Shown: positions 1 through 4,644 of the stretch, one piece after another
Position numbering within the stretch: the stretch's first letter is position 1
How the letters are laid out: every line of letters starts with the position of its first letter
DNA from: Thermoplasmata archaeon
GTDB taxonomy: Archaea > Thermoplasmatota > Thermoplasmata > Halarchaeoplasmatales > Halarchaeoplasmataceae
Assembly (NCBI GenBank): GCA_007129655.1
Contig: SKVC01000035.1
Coordinates: 1 to 5,955, forward strand
Length of the DNA stretch: 5,955 nt
Direction: 5' to 3'
Program-made: the position numbers and the translations under genes
Notes under the pieces: model-generated
Seen by the model: only the letters and a program-made list of their open reading frames with translations
Told to the model about the DNA's origin: nothing
The model's database searches: none

Positions 1-2
1 CA

Positions 3-323
3 CTTCAGACCTTCGCACCGGCCTTCTCTATGATATACACTACAACGGCGGCGAGTATAAAGAAAGCGAAGGCACTCTTTATCGTGATACCGGCGTTGTA
101 TCTAGCCAACGTAGGCCGGAACGTTCTTGTTATATATCTTACCTACGAAGGTATCACTTCCTTTGATATGGCTCACAACCAGATCGCAAAAACAGGATCG
201 GTCATCGTATTGATGATATTATTATTCATAGTCTTTGAGTTGATGCCGGAATTCCACGAAAATATAATGAATATTCTGAGATTACCTAAAAGGGAACCTA
301 TCCGCCGGAAACAACGTGAATGA
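3..323 (+). CDS. artA: Archaeosortase A (C-terminal part, 5' end outside window)
   Basis: The reading frame is open to the left edge, so the ATG at 30 is internal and 106 residues are visible. Archaeosortases are membrane transpeptidase-like enzymes that cleave C-terminal sorting signals (PGF-CTERM in the ArtA case) of surface proteins; they use a Cys-Arg-His triad. Visible here are a hydrophobic helix with the family pattern YLANVGRNV, which carries the conserved Arg, then MAHNQIAKTGS with the conserved His, a second membrane helix (VIVLMILLFIVFELMP) and a basic tail. The first residues, (A)LQTF, fit what follows the catalytic Cys in the ACTGIQS-like motif, so that Cys should lie two or three codons upstream of the window. 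The 3' end overlaps the convergent SAMP-like gene by 26 bp. Assignment to ArtA rather than another archaeosortase rests on the RNV and AHN patterns recalled for that family. Confidence 0.82.
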   Translation, partial: LQTFAPAFSMIYTTTAASIKKAKALFIVIPALYLANVGRNVLVIYLTYEGITSFDMAHNQIAKTGSVIVLMILLFIVFELMPEFHENIMNILRLPKREPIRRKQRE

Positions 324-489
324 TCTTGATATTTGCTCCGTCTTCCATAGGCTTGTCGATGGGGATGGGGACGTCGTCCTGTAAAACTATGACGGCATCT
401 TTATGGAATCCAAGTCTTTCTACAACATCTTCCGCTGTGGTTACATCCTGAAATTCCTGCCGACCTTTTCCGTCTACGTTGATGTTCAT
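298..489 (-). CDS. Small archaeal modifier / ThiS-MoaD-like ubiquitin-fold protein (SAMP2-like)
   Basis: This is a 63-residue protein with the beta-grasp pattern of ThiS/MoaD: a first strand MNINV, a helix TAEDVVERLGF, then strands AVIVLQDDVPIPID and IKIIHVV, ending exactly in Gly-Gly. The free C-terminal GG is activated by an E1-like enzyme. In archaea such proteins are attached to lysines (SAMPylation) or carry sulfur for tRNA thiolation or molybdopterin synthesis. The order and length resemble haloarchaeal SAMP2 more than MoaD, which is longer. The ATG has no Shine-Dalgarno, but a TATA box lies about 25 bp upstream, so the message is probably leaderless. The last 26 bp overlap the 3' end of the archaeosortase gene on the other strand. 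Whether it acts as modifier, sulfur carrier or both cannot be decided here. Confidence 0.82.
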   Translation of the reverse strand: MNINVDGKGRQEFQDVTTAEDVVERLGFHKDAVIVLQDDVPIPIDKPMEDGANIKIIHVVSGG

Positions 490-508
490 GTCTCTTCAAA
501 AAAGATAG

Positions 509-516
509 ATATATAT
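509..516 (-). promoter_or_regulatory. TATA box of the SAMP-like gene
   Basis: The minus strand reads ATATATAT here inside an AT-rich stretch. Its centre is about 24 bp from the ATG at 489, which places the expected start of transcription at or next to the start codon. This fits a leaderless mRNA and explains why no ribosome binding site is seen. Confidence 0.5.
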
Positions 517-534
517 TACATCTTCGTTGGGTGA

Positions 535-544
535 CTTTTTTATT
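535..544 (+). promoter_or_regulatory. Possible TATA box of the 2-hydroxyacid dehydrogenase gene
   Basis: The T-rich CTTTTTATTG lies about 30 bp before the ATG at 570 and is the only A/T box at a reasonable distance for this gene. It matches the archaeal consensus poorly, so this is a tentative call. Confidence 0.3.
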
Positions 545-569
545 GTGTGATGGTTTTAGGTCATTATAT

Positions 570-1553
570 ATGAAAGTAGTTTACATGGATCAAAAGGATG
601 AAGATCTGTTGGAATGCCTCAGAGGACCACTCGATGAAGGTATAGATATCGTTAACATACCTCCAGATAACGAAGAAGAACTGATCGCCAGGGCAGAGGA
701 GTTCCATGCGGTGATCGGTGCTCGGATACCTAGGGAATTTTTGGATAAGGCGGTCAACTTGAAATATGTGATCATACCTTTTGCGGGTGTACCAACTCAA
801 GATAAAGAGGTACTGCGGGATTATCCGGATCTTATTGTTGTTAATTCTCATTTTAATCACGTCTACGTTGCCGAACACGCGTGGGCCTTATTGCTCGCTT
901 CAGCAAAGCGGCTTTGTCCAATACACGAAAAGATGAAAGACGGCAACTGGTCACCCCGTTACGATCATTGGATGGGTTTGGGATTAGAAGGAAAATGTTT
1001 GCTGGTGCTGGGTTATGGAGCCGCCGGTAAAGAGATAGCAAGGATCGGTAAGGCCTTCGGGATGACGGTGAAGGCTGTTAATCGAAGCGGTGGTGATGCT
1101 CCGGAGATCGATCATCTCGGTACGAACGACGAATTACATGAATTGTTACCCGAGGCCGACTTCATCGTGGTTATTCTGCCTTTAACCGATGAGACCGAGG
1201 GTTTTTTGGGAACCAAAGAATTTCAATCCATGAAAGTCGGTGTTCATCTGGTTAACGTCGGGAGGGGTCCGGTGATAGACGAGGACGCTTTTTACGATGC
1301 CTTAGATTCGGGTAAGCTCGGCGGGGCGGCCATCGATACGTGGTGGATCTATCCTCCGGACGAAGAGAGCCGGACGAATACGTTTCCGTCCAAATATCCA
1401 CTGGATAAATTCGACAACTTGGTATTCAGCCCTCACCGAAGTACTCATGTTGAGGGCAGGGAAAAAAAGCGGATGGAAGACTTGGCTGATATCTTGAATG
1501 ATCTGAATAACGGCAGAGAGCGGAATCGCGTGAGCCTGGATAGAGGATATTAA
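570..1553 (+). CDS. D-isomer-specific 2-hydroxyacid dehydrogenase family protein
   Basis: A 327-residue protein of usual family length. These enzymes interconvert 2-keto acids and D-2-hydroxy acids with NAD(P)H in the cytosol. The Rossmann core is clear: GYGAAG at residues 148-153, followed by the N171-R172-S stretch where NAD-specific members carry Asp, which suggests NADPH use. The catalytic Arg is R232 (NVGRGPVID) and the His is H289 (SPHRS). The segment that in PGDH-like members reads DVFxxEP, with the catalytic Glu, reads DTWWIYPP here (256-263), so that Glu is replaced. The C-terminus ends in VSLDRGY, a familiar ending for related enzymes. I chose ATG 570 because the fold begins at MKVVYMD; the in-frame GTG at 531 would add 13 residues over the promoter region. 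The substrate cannot be named. It is divergent from the SAMP-like gene, and no terminator hairpin with a T-run follows. Confidence 0.85.
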   Translation: MKVVYMDQKDEDLLECLRGPLDEGIDIVNIPPDNEEELIARAEEFHAVIGARIPREFLDKAVNLKYVIIPFAGVPTQDKEVLRDYPDLIVVNSHFNHVYVAEHAWALLLASAKRLCPIHEKMKDGNWSPRYDHWMGLGLEGKCLLVLGYGAAGKEIARIGKAFGMTVKAVNRSGGDAPEIDHLGTNDELHELLPEADFIVVILPLTDETEGFLGTKEFQSMKVGVHLVNVGRGPVIDEDAFYDALDSGKLGGAAIDTWWIYPPDEESRTNTFPSKYPLDKFDNLVFSPHRSTHVEGREKKRMEDLADILNDLNNGRERNRVSLDRGY

Positions 1554-1611
1554 TTTAAGAAAATATAGAATTGAACCCTCTCTTCGTTAGGATAAAAGAG
1601 CCACTGTCCTC

Positions 1612-1727
1612 AATAGCTCACTGCATTCGCTATTCAGAACGCTCGTTAAAAATCACATTTTAACTCGCGGAGGGGATCTACGGGGAACAAGTTCCCCGCG
1701 CTCATAAAATTGAGAATATAATTTTAT
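1612..1727. other. Run of four short perfect hairpins in the intergenic region
   Basis: Four inverted repeats follow each other: AATAGC/GCTATT (1612-1617 and 1629-1634), GTTAAAA/TTTTAAC (1645-1651 and 1658-1664), CGGGGAAC/GTTCCCCG with only two bases between (1681-1688 and 1691-1698), and ATAAAATT/AATTTTAT (1704-1711 and 1720-1727). CGCGG at 1666 can also pair with CCGCG at 1696, so alternative folds exist. There is no T-run after any of them, so they are not ordinary terminators. They could be an unrecognised structured RNA, a repeated extragenic element or a decayed mobile element. I recognise no known family. Confidence 0.5.
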
Positions 1728-1744
1728 TCGTGAACCCCCGACCT
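1668..1744 (-). repeat. Broken copy of the tRNA-Thr T-arm, split by 53 bp
   Basis: TGAACCCCCGACCT at 1731-1744 is identical to 1773-1786 in the tRNA gene (variable loop and 5' half of the T-arm). CGGAGGGGAT at 1668-1677 is identical to 1763-1772 (3' half of the T-arm). In the intact gene the two pieces are adjacent in the T-loop. In the copy 53 bp separate them, containing the GC-rich and AT-rich palindromes. The acceptor-stem end does not match after CCTCCG. This looks like a duplicated tRNA 3' end with an insertion at the T-loop. Confidence 0.55.
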
Positions 1745-1749
1745 TTTGT

Positions 1750-1755
1750 AAAAAA
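1750..1755 (-). terminator. T-run terminator of tRNA-Thr
   Basis: Read on the minus strand, six T residues begin two bases after the tRNA discriminator position. Short T-runs without a hairpin are the usual archaeal termination signal for tRNA genes. Confidence 0.55.
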
Positions 1756-1756
1756 G

Positions 1757-1828
1757 AGCCATCGGAGGGGATTGAACCCCCGACCTGCTGGTTACAAACC
1801 AGCCGCTCTACCGCTAAGCTACGATGGC
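1757..1828 (-). tRNA. tRNA-Thr (anticodon UGU)
   Basis: Read on the minus strand the cloverleaf is complete. The acceptor stem GCCATCG/CGATGGC has 7 perfect pairs. The D-arm is GCTT..GAGC with one U-G pair. The anticodon stem GCTGG/CCAGC encloses loop TTTGTAA, giving anticodon TGT at 1796-1794, which reads ACA threonine codons. The variable loop AGGTC is followed by the T-arm GGGGG-TTCAATC-CCCTC with one G-U pair. The discriminator is U (1757), CCA is not encoded and there is no intron. G1-C72, C2-G71 and G35-U36 agree with threonine identity in archaea. A TTTAAA box lies about 40 bp upstream. Confidence 0.95.
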
Positions 1829-1963
1829 GAGTGTAACGAGACTTCGTAGGTTGTTGGAATTTGCTGTTTAAATTCCGACTGAGCTACGATGGCGAATGTA
1901 GTGAGTCATCTTAGCTTCTTGGAAATTCCTTTCCGAGTGAGCTACGATGGCGAGTGTAACGAT
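1815..1963. repeat. Three degenerate tandem copies of the tRNA-Thr 5' end plus upstream flank
   Basis: The 13-mer GCTACGATGGCGA occurs at 1818-1830 (the tRNA itself), 1883-1895 and 1941-1953. With flanking matches each copy is about 26 bp (1815-1840, 1880-1905, 1938-1963). On the minus strand the extra copies hold the acceptor 5' strand, positions 8-9, the D-stem 5' strand and the D-loop up to GG, then diverge. The spacers are also related: after GAG they share an A/T-C-G-TAG-TT-TTGGAA pattern and a short hairpin. The units are therefore 65 and 58 bp long. The extra copies cannot form a tRNA because the rest of the molecule is missing. Confidence 0.7.
1867..1872 (-). promoter_or_regulatory. 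Candidate TATA (box A) of tRNA-Thr
   Basis: TTTAAA, inside a GGAATTT/AAATTCC inverted repeat (1856-1876), lies about 41 bp before the tRNA 5' end. Transcription would start about 15 bp before the mature tRNA, a common leader length for RNase P processing. The equivalent position in the next repeat unit has lost the box. Confidence 0.45.
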
Positions 1964-2000
1964 AACCGCACATTACCGTTTAGTGAACAGCCCAGAAAGA

Positions 2001-2030
2001 CAAGGGTAAAATAAATGTTGTGTACCCTTG
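2001..2030 (-). terminator. Hairpin downstream of rubrerythrin
   Basis: CAAGGGTA (2001-2008) pairs perfectly with TACCCTTG (2023-2030) around a 14-base loop, beginning 2 bp after the rubrerythrin stop. On the minus strand it is followed by TCTTTCT, a weak T-rich tail. It is probably a terminator or an mRNA 3'-end stabiliser. Confidence 0.5.
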
Positions 2031-2032
2031 GC

Positions 2033-2572
2033 TTAGTGTTCTTCACCTAATTCTTCGATCTCGTGGGCGTGTAACTCAAGATGATCTGTTTCGATCTCCA
2101 CGATAGCTTCGAAGAATTCCTTAACCCGCGGTTCTTCGGCTTCCTCGGCAAACTTACTATAGTGTTTGATAGCACGTGTTTCCCTCTCCTCTGCGTCTCT
2201 TAACAGGTCCGGAAGATGGTGTGAACAATCCTCAGACTTCTTGTTGATCTTAGGTTCGTCGATATCCAGGAATGTGCAGATCGCTTCCGCGTGTTCCGAC
2301 TCAACCTTTGCCAATCTCTTGAACATGCCTTCTTCCTTGGGATCGTCCGATCTGTTATATGCACAGAAATAGAAAGTCGCATTATCTACTTCCAATTCCA
2401 GTGCAGCCTCGAGATTTTTTTTGGATATTTCGGTCAACTCTACATCCGGGTATTCGTACTCTTCGCCGGGTTTCAGGAATTCCTTATCGGCCCCGCAAAA
2501 GGGACAGTCCGACGGAGGTTCTTCGCCCAAGTAGGTTTCGCCGCATATCCAGCATCTGTATACATTTAGCAT
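2033..2572 (-). CDS. Rubrerythrin with N-terminal rubredoxin domain (reverse rubrerythrin)
   Basis: A 179-residue cytosolic non-haem iron protein that reduces hydrogen peroxide in anaerobes. The order is reversed relative to classical rubrerythrin. The rubredoxin-like iron site comes first (C7-x2-C10 in YRCWICGE and C23-x2-C26 in CPFCG), followed by a four-helix ferritin-like domain. Probable di-iron ligands are Glu61, Glu91 with His94 (VESEHA), a Glu near 131 (EERETR), and Glu161 with His164 (IETDH). The protein is very acidic. I chose ATG 2572 because GGTGA, a strong archaeal ribosome binding site, lies 5 bases before it; the in-frame GTG at 2581 lies inside that site. The gene is alone, with its own TATA box and a downstream hairpin, and is divergent from the RHH-FtsZ unit. 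Confidence 0.92.
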   Translation of the reverse strand: MLNVYRCWICGETYLGEEPPSDCPFCGADKEFLKPGEEYEYPDVELTEISKKNLEAALELEVDNATFYFCAYNRSDDPKEEGMFKRLAKVESEHAEAICTFLDIDEPKINKKSEDCSHHLPDLLRDAEERETRAIKHYSKFAEEAEEPRVKEFFEAIVEIETDHLELHAHEIEELGEEH

Positions 2573-2604
2573 CTTTTTCACCTGTTCCTGGCAGTAATGT
2601 ATTG

Positions 2605-2612
2605 TATTTAAA
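2605..2612 (-). promoter_or_regulatory. TATA box of rubrerythrin
   Basis: The minus strand reads TTTAAATA, a near-consensus archaeal box A. The expected start of transcription is near 2583, just before the GGTGA ribosome binding site, leaving a leader of about 11 bases. Confidence 0.6.
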
Positions 2613-2668
2613 ACTTATTCGATAAACAACAAATCTTGGGAATAATTTAAGTATGACATAGATTATAC

Positions 2669-2795
2669 TGTAGTACAAATATGCGTTATCCAAGTATAAA
2701 CCTAAAAAATAAAAAAGGTAGAAAGGTTTATATAGGTACTACACTATAAGGATATGTCTTACGCCCTTACTAAATTTGGAGTACAATTGTACTAC
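2669..2795. promoter_or_regulatory. Candidate operator cluster of the RHH regulator (GTAGTAC/GTACTAC sites)
   Basis: The 7-mer GTAGTAC, or its complement GTACTAC, occurs at 2670-2676, 2736-2742 and 2789-2795. The first two share 8 bp (TGTAGTAC) in opposite orientation. The third overlaps a 14-bp perfect palindrome, AGTACAATTGTACT (2780-2793). The middle site sits just downstream of the TATA box, and the palindrome lies about 25 bp after the expected transcription start. Binding there would block transcription. RHH proteins bind short palindromic or repeated sites as dimers of dimers, so autoregulation is a reasonable inference. Confidence 0.5.
2723..2734 (+). promoter_or_regulatory. BRE/TATA promoter of the RHH-FtsZ unit
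   Basis: AAGGTTTATATA combines a purine-rich BRE with a consensus TATA box. The same 12 bases occur before carbamate kinase at 4607-4618. The expected transcription start is near 2755, which is at the first ATG of the frame and about 77 bases before the preferred start at 2832. Confidence 0.65.
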
Positions 2796-2831
2796 TCCTT
2801 GAAAAAAGTAGGGCGGGCAGGTGCAAAGGAA

Positions 2832-3224
2832 ATGGAAAGCAAGATATCACTACGGGTGTCTGACGAAGACCTGGAAATCATCGATTCATTCATTGCAAGA
2901 CATGATTTCAAAAACCGGTCTGAGTTTATAAGAGAGGCAGCTTTGGAATATATATCTCGCCATAACATCAGAAGTGGTGAAACCGAAGTTCCGGGTAGAA
3001 TTCATCTACCAAAGCGGTTCAAGCATTCTATACACTACCTGATCTCACTTGATTATTTCAACAGTTGGGAGCACGCATTGCAAGAATTGGTCAAAATGGG
3101 ATTAATGACCATCGACGCCAGCGAAATCGAAACGAAACTTCGGCTTTACGGCGAGATAGGTGGAAAAGTGGAAGGGATCCTTGAAGTCCATAGAGAAAAG
3201 GACCGCGAGTATCTGCAAAGATAA
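2832..3224 (+). CDS. Ribbon-helix-helix regulator with a second RHH-like segment (CdrS/CdrL-like)
   Basis: A 130-residue DNA-binding protein. Residues 3-45 form a standard RHH/CopG unit: strand KISLRVS, then helices EDLEIIDSFIARHD and NRSEFIREAALEYIS. Residues 56-94 repeat the pattern in weaker form (strand RIHLPKRF, two helices up to VKMGLMTI). A charged helix follows to the end. It lies 56 bp upstream of an FtsZ-family gene on the same strand, as do the archaeal cell-division regulators CdrS and CdrL. I prefer ATG 2832: it starts just before the first strand as in relatives, has GGTG 8 bases upstream, and leaves the palindrome 2780-2793 in the leader. The alternative ATG at 2754 adds 26 residues (MSYALTKFG...) and would be leaderless; it cannot be excluded. 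Confidence 0.8.
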   Translation: MESKISLRVSDEDLEIIDSFIARHDFKNRSEFIREAALEYISRHNIRSGETEVPGRIHLPKRFKHSIHYLISLDYFNSWEHALQELVKMGLMTIDASEIETKLRLYGEIGGKVEGILEVHREKDREYLQR

Positions 3225-3227
3225 GAT

Positions 3228-3244
3228 TGTGGGTCTAACCCACA
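3228..3244 (+). other. Perfect 7-bp hairpin between the RHH and FtsZ-like genes
   Basis: TGTGGGT and ACCCACA enclose a 3-base loop (CTA), 4 bp after the RHH stop and about 20 bp before the FtsZ ribosome binding site. No T-run follows, so it is not a plain terminator. It may limit read-through, mark mRNA processing, or be a protein site. Confidence 0.5.
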
Positions 3245-3280
3245 CATAAGCAAACGAAATATTCGGAGGAAAAACCAGAT

Positions 3281-4129
3281 ATGACAGACGAAAAAACCGA
3301 GTCCCGAGAAAAAATAGGGAATGAAATGGAAGGCGCCGTTGCAGATATGATCGATGACCTTTTAGAAGGTCTCAACATACATGTTATTGGCGTTGGTGGA
3401 TGTGGATGCAACACAGTAGAGTACATAACTAAGCAGAAAATGGCGAATGTTAAGACCATAGGCATAAACACGGATAAAACCGTTGTTAATGGGCTTGACG
3501 TGAACAGACAGATGCTGATAGGACGTGAAATTACCCAGGGTGAAGGTGCAAAAGGAGATCCTATCCTTGGAAAAAGAGCGGCTGAACTACACGAAGAACA
3601 GATACTGAACTCCTTTGAAAATGCGGACATGGTCGTTATCGCCGCTGGACTAGGCGGAGGAACCGGGTCTGGAGCTTCAAAGGTGATCGCGCAGCTTGCT
3701 AAGAGAAACGGAAAATTGGTAGTATCTTACGCGGTTATGCCCTTCTCCGTAGAAGGCGACAGATATCATCTGGCAAAGAAATCCTTAAAGGACTTGTCAA
3801 AGGTAAGTAACGCTATAACTGTATTGGAAAATGACAAGATAGTAGAGATGTACGCAGACAAAACACCGAAAGAGGCTATGCAGCTTTCGGGGAGAATGCT
3901 TCATCAGGTGGTCGAACGTTTACGGCTCGACTGCCTGGTAGAATTCTTCAAAGAATGTGGAGTTTCCACCGAAGCCAAAAATGAAATCTATTCCGAGGTA
4001 GAGCCAGATCTAGCCGAAACTAATAATACGGCTGAAACCACGATGATAAAAGCTCTAGGATATGAAAATGTATCGAAAGAATACTCAAGTCCTAAGTTGG
4101 ATTCATTTTTGGAGACCTACTCACGGTAG
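3281..4129 (+). CDS. Short FtsZ-family GTPase lacking T7 loop and C-terminal domain
   Basis: A 282-residue FtsZ/tubulin-family protein; FtsZ proteins are usually 350-400 residues. After a 32-residue acidic N-terminus the nucleotide domain is well kept: GGCGCN at 39-44 (T1), INTD at 62-65, GREITQGEGAKGDP at 81-94, the tubulin signature GGGTGSG at 125-131 (T4), MPFSVEGDR at 153-161 and END at 183-185. After LHQVVERLRLD (207-217) the sequence departs. The NxDxxD catalytic T7 loop and the whole GTPase-activating domain are missing, replaced by about 60 residues I do not recognise. The end is not a recent frameshift: a terminator and a convergent gene follow at once. GGAGG at 3265-3269, 11 bases before the ATG, is a strong ribosome binding site. 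It probably binds GTP but should not hydrolyse it in the normal way. Confidence 0.85.
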   Translation: MTDEKTESREKIGNEMEGAVADMIDDLLEGLNIHVIGVGGCGCNTVEYITKQKMANVKTIGINTDKTVVNGLDVNRQMLIGREITQGEGAKGDPILGKRAAELHEEQILNSFENADMVVIAAGLGGGTGSGASKVIAQLAKRNGKLVVSYAVMPFSVEGDRYHLAKKSLKDLSKVSNAITVLENDKIVEMYADKTPKEAMQLSGRMLHQVVERLRLDCLVEFFKECGVSTEAKNEIYSEVEPDLAETNNTAETTMIKALGYENVSKEYSSPKLDSFLETYSR

Positions 4130-4155
4130 GCTCCCCCCCTCTCCTCTTTTTTTTT
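4112..4155 (+). terminator. Terminator of the RHH-FtsZ unit
   Basis: GAG-A-CCTAC (4112-4120) pairs with GTAGG-CTC (4126-4133), with one bulged A, across the stop codon. A pyrimidine tract ending in nine T residues (4147-4155) follows. The T-run overlaps the stop codon of the convergent QueF gene, so the two units share this end. Confidence 0.7.
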
Positions 4156-4540
4156 ATAACTTGTGATAGTGAGAGATTTGATTTTCTGAATCTTCACCGG
4201 GAGTTTTAATTTCGACTATTGTCTTAATTCCCCCCCGTATATTCCAATCACCTGTAACCTTAAGATATCTCGGTTCTAAGGCGTCTAATAAATCCTGATA
4301 GATGCAGTTTGTAGCATCTTCATGGTATATCTCTTTGTTTCTATAGGCCGTGAGATAATACTTCAAAGACTTAAGTTCGATCAATTTCTTATCCGGTATG
4401 TAAACCAGCGTTATTACTGCAAAGTCGGGCTGGTCTCTTTTCTCAGGGCATAGACATGTAAATTCAGGTGATTCTATGCTGATAGTGTAATCCCTTTGAG
4501 GATGTTGGTTTTCCAATGTTTCCAATTTATTCGCACACAT
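4154..4540 (-). CDS. queF: NADPH-dependent 7-cyano-7-deazaguanine reductase, QueF type
   Basis: A 128-residue T-fold protein of the short (unimodular) QueF type. QueF reduces the nitrile of preQ0 to preQ1 with NADPH, the queuosine branch; archaeal QueF-like proteins instead convert preQ0 in tRNA to archaeosine. The active-site region PEFTCLCPEKRDQPDFA (27-43) holds the Cys of the LCP motif that forms the thioimide, and the catalytic Asp of QPDF. IELKSLKYYL matches the E-x-K-S QueF motif linked to NADPH binding, and IYHED matches the FHED substrate-binding part. RGGI near the end is also typical. Start ATG 4540 is preceded only by a weak GTGG. The presence of the NADPH motif favours true QueF over the archaeal QueF-like form, but the archaeal setting leaves this open. 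Confidence 0.85.
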   Translation of the reverse strand: MCANKLETLENQHPQRDYTISIESPEFTCLCPEKRDQPDFAVITLVYIPDKKLIELKSLKYYLTAYRNKEIYHEDATNCIYQDLLDALEPRYLKVTGDWNIRGGIKTIVEIKTPGEDSENQISHYHKL

Positions 4541-4593
4541 TTTTCCACTGTCCTGTAACCTTTCGAAGACTATGGAAGTATATCATGTTTTTG

Positions 4594-4601
4594 TTTTAAA
4601 A
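4594..4601 (-). promoter_or_regulatory. Possible TATA box of queF
   Basis: TTTTAAAA on the minus strand would start transcription near 4572, giving a leader of about 30 bases. No better box is seen between it and the ATG at 4540. Confidence 0.4.
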
Positions 4602-4606
4602 GATAT

Positions 4607-4618
4607 AAGGTTTATATA
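4607..4618 (+). promoter_or_regulatory. BRE/TATA promoter of carbamate kinase
   Basis: AAGGTTTATATA is identical to the promoter core before the RHH gene. The expected transcription start is near 4640, about 5 bases before the ATG at 4645. There is no ribosome binding site, so the message is leaderless or nearly so. Confidence 0.65.
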
Positions 4619-4644
4619 CATCCTGACTATATGCATGACTCCTT

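Noticed and set aside
531..569. GTG 531 as start of the 2-hydroxyacid dehydrogenase
   Set aside because: The 13 extra residues do not belong to the fold and cover the promoter region; ATG 570 begins the first beta strand.
564..878. Open reading frames antisense to the dehydrogenase
   Set aside because: They lack protein-family features and ribosome sites and are explained by the codon use of the gene on the plus strand. The same holds for antisense frames at 3235-3630, 4596-4820 and 5043-5448, and for plus-strand frames over rubrerythrin.
1554..1756. Split or permuted tRNA made from the fragments
   Set aside because: No fragment carries an anticodon arm, and the acceptor ends do not pair; the intact tRNA-Thr is complete by itself.
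1815..1963. CRISPR-like array of about 26-bp repeats
   Set aside because: There are only three copies, one is the tRNA 5' end itself, the spacers differ in length and are related to each other, and no cas gene is present.
2573..2581. GTG 2581 as start of rubrerythrin
   Set aside because: It lies inside the GGTGA ribosome binding site of ATG 2572.
4000..4155. Frameshift hiding a longer FtsZ C-terminus
   Set aside because: No other frame in this stretch shows T7-loop or FtsZ C-terminal sequence, and a terminator plus a convergent gene follow directly.
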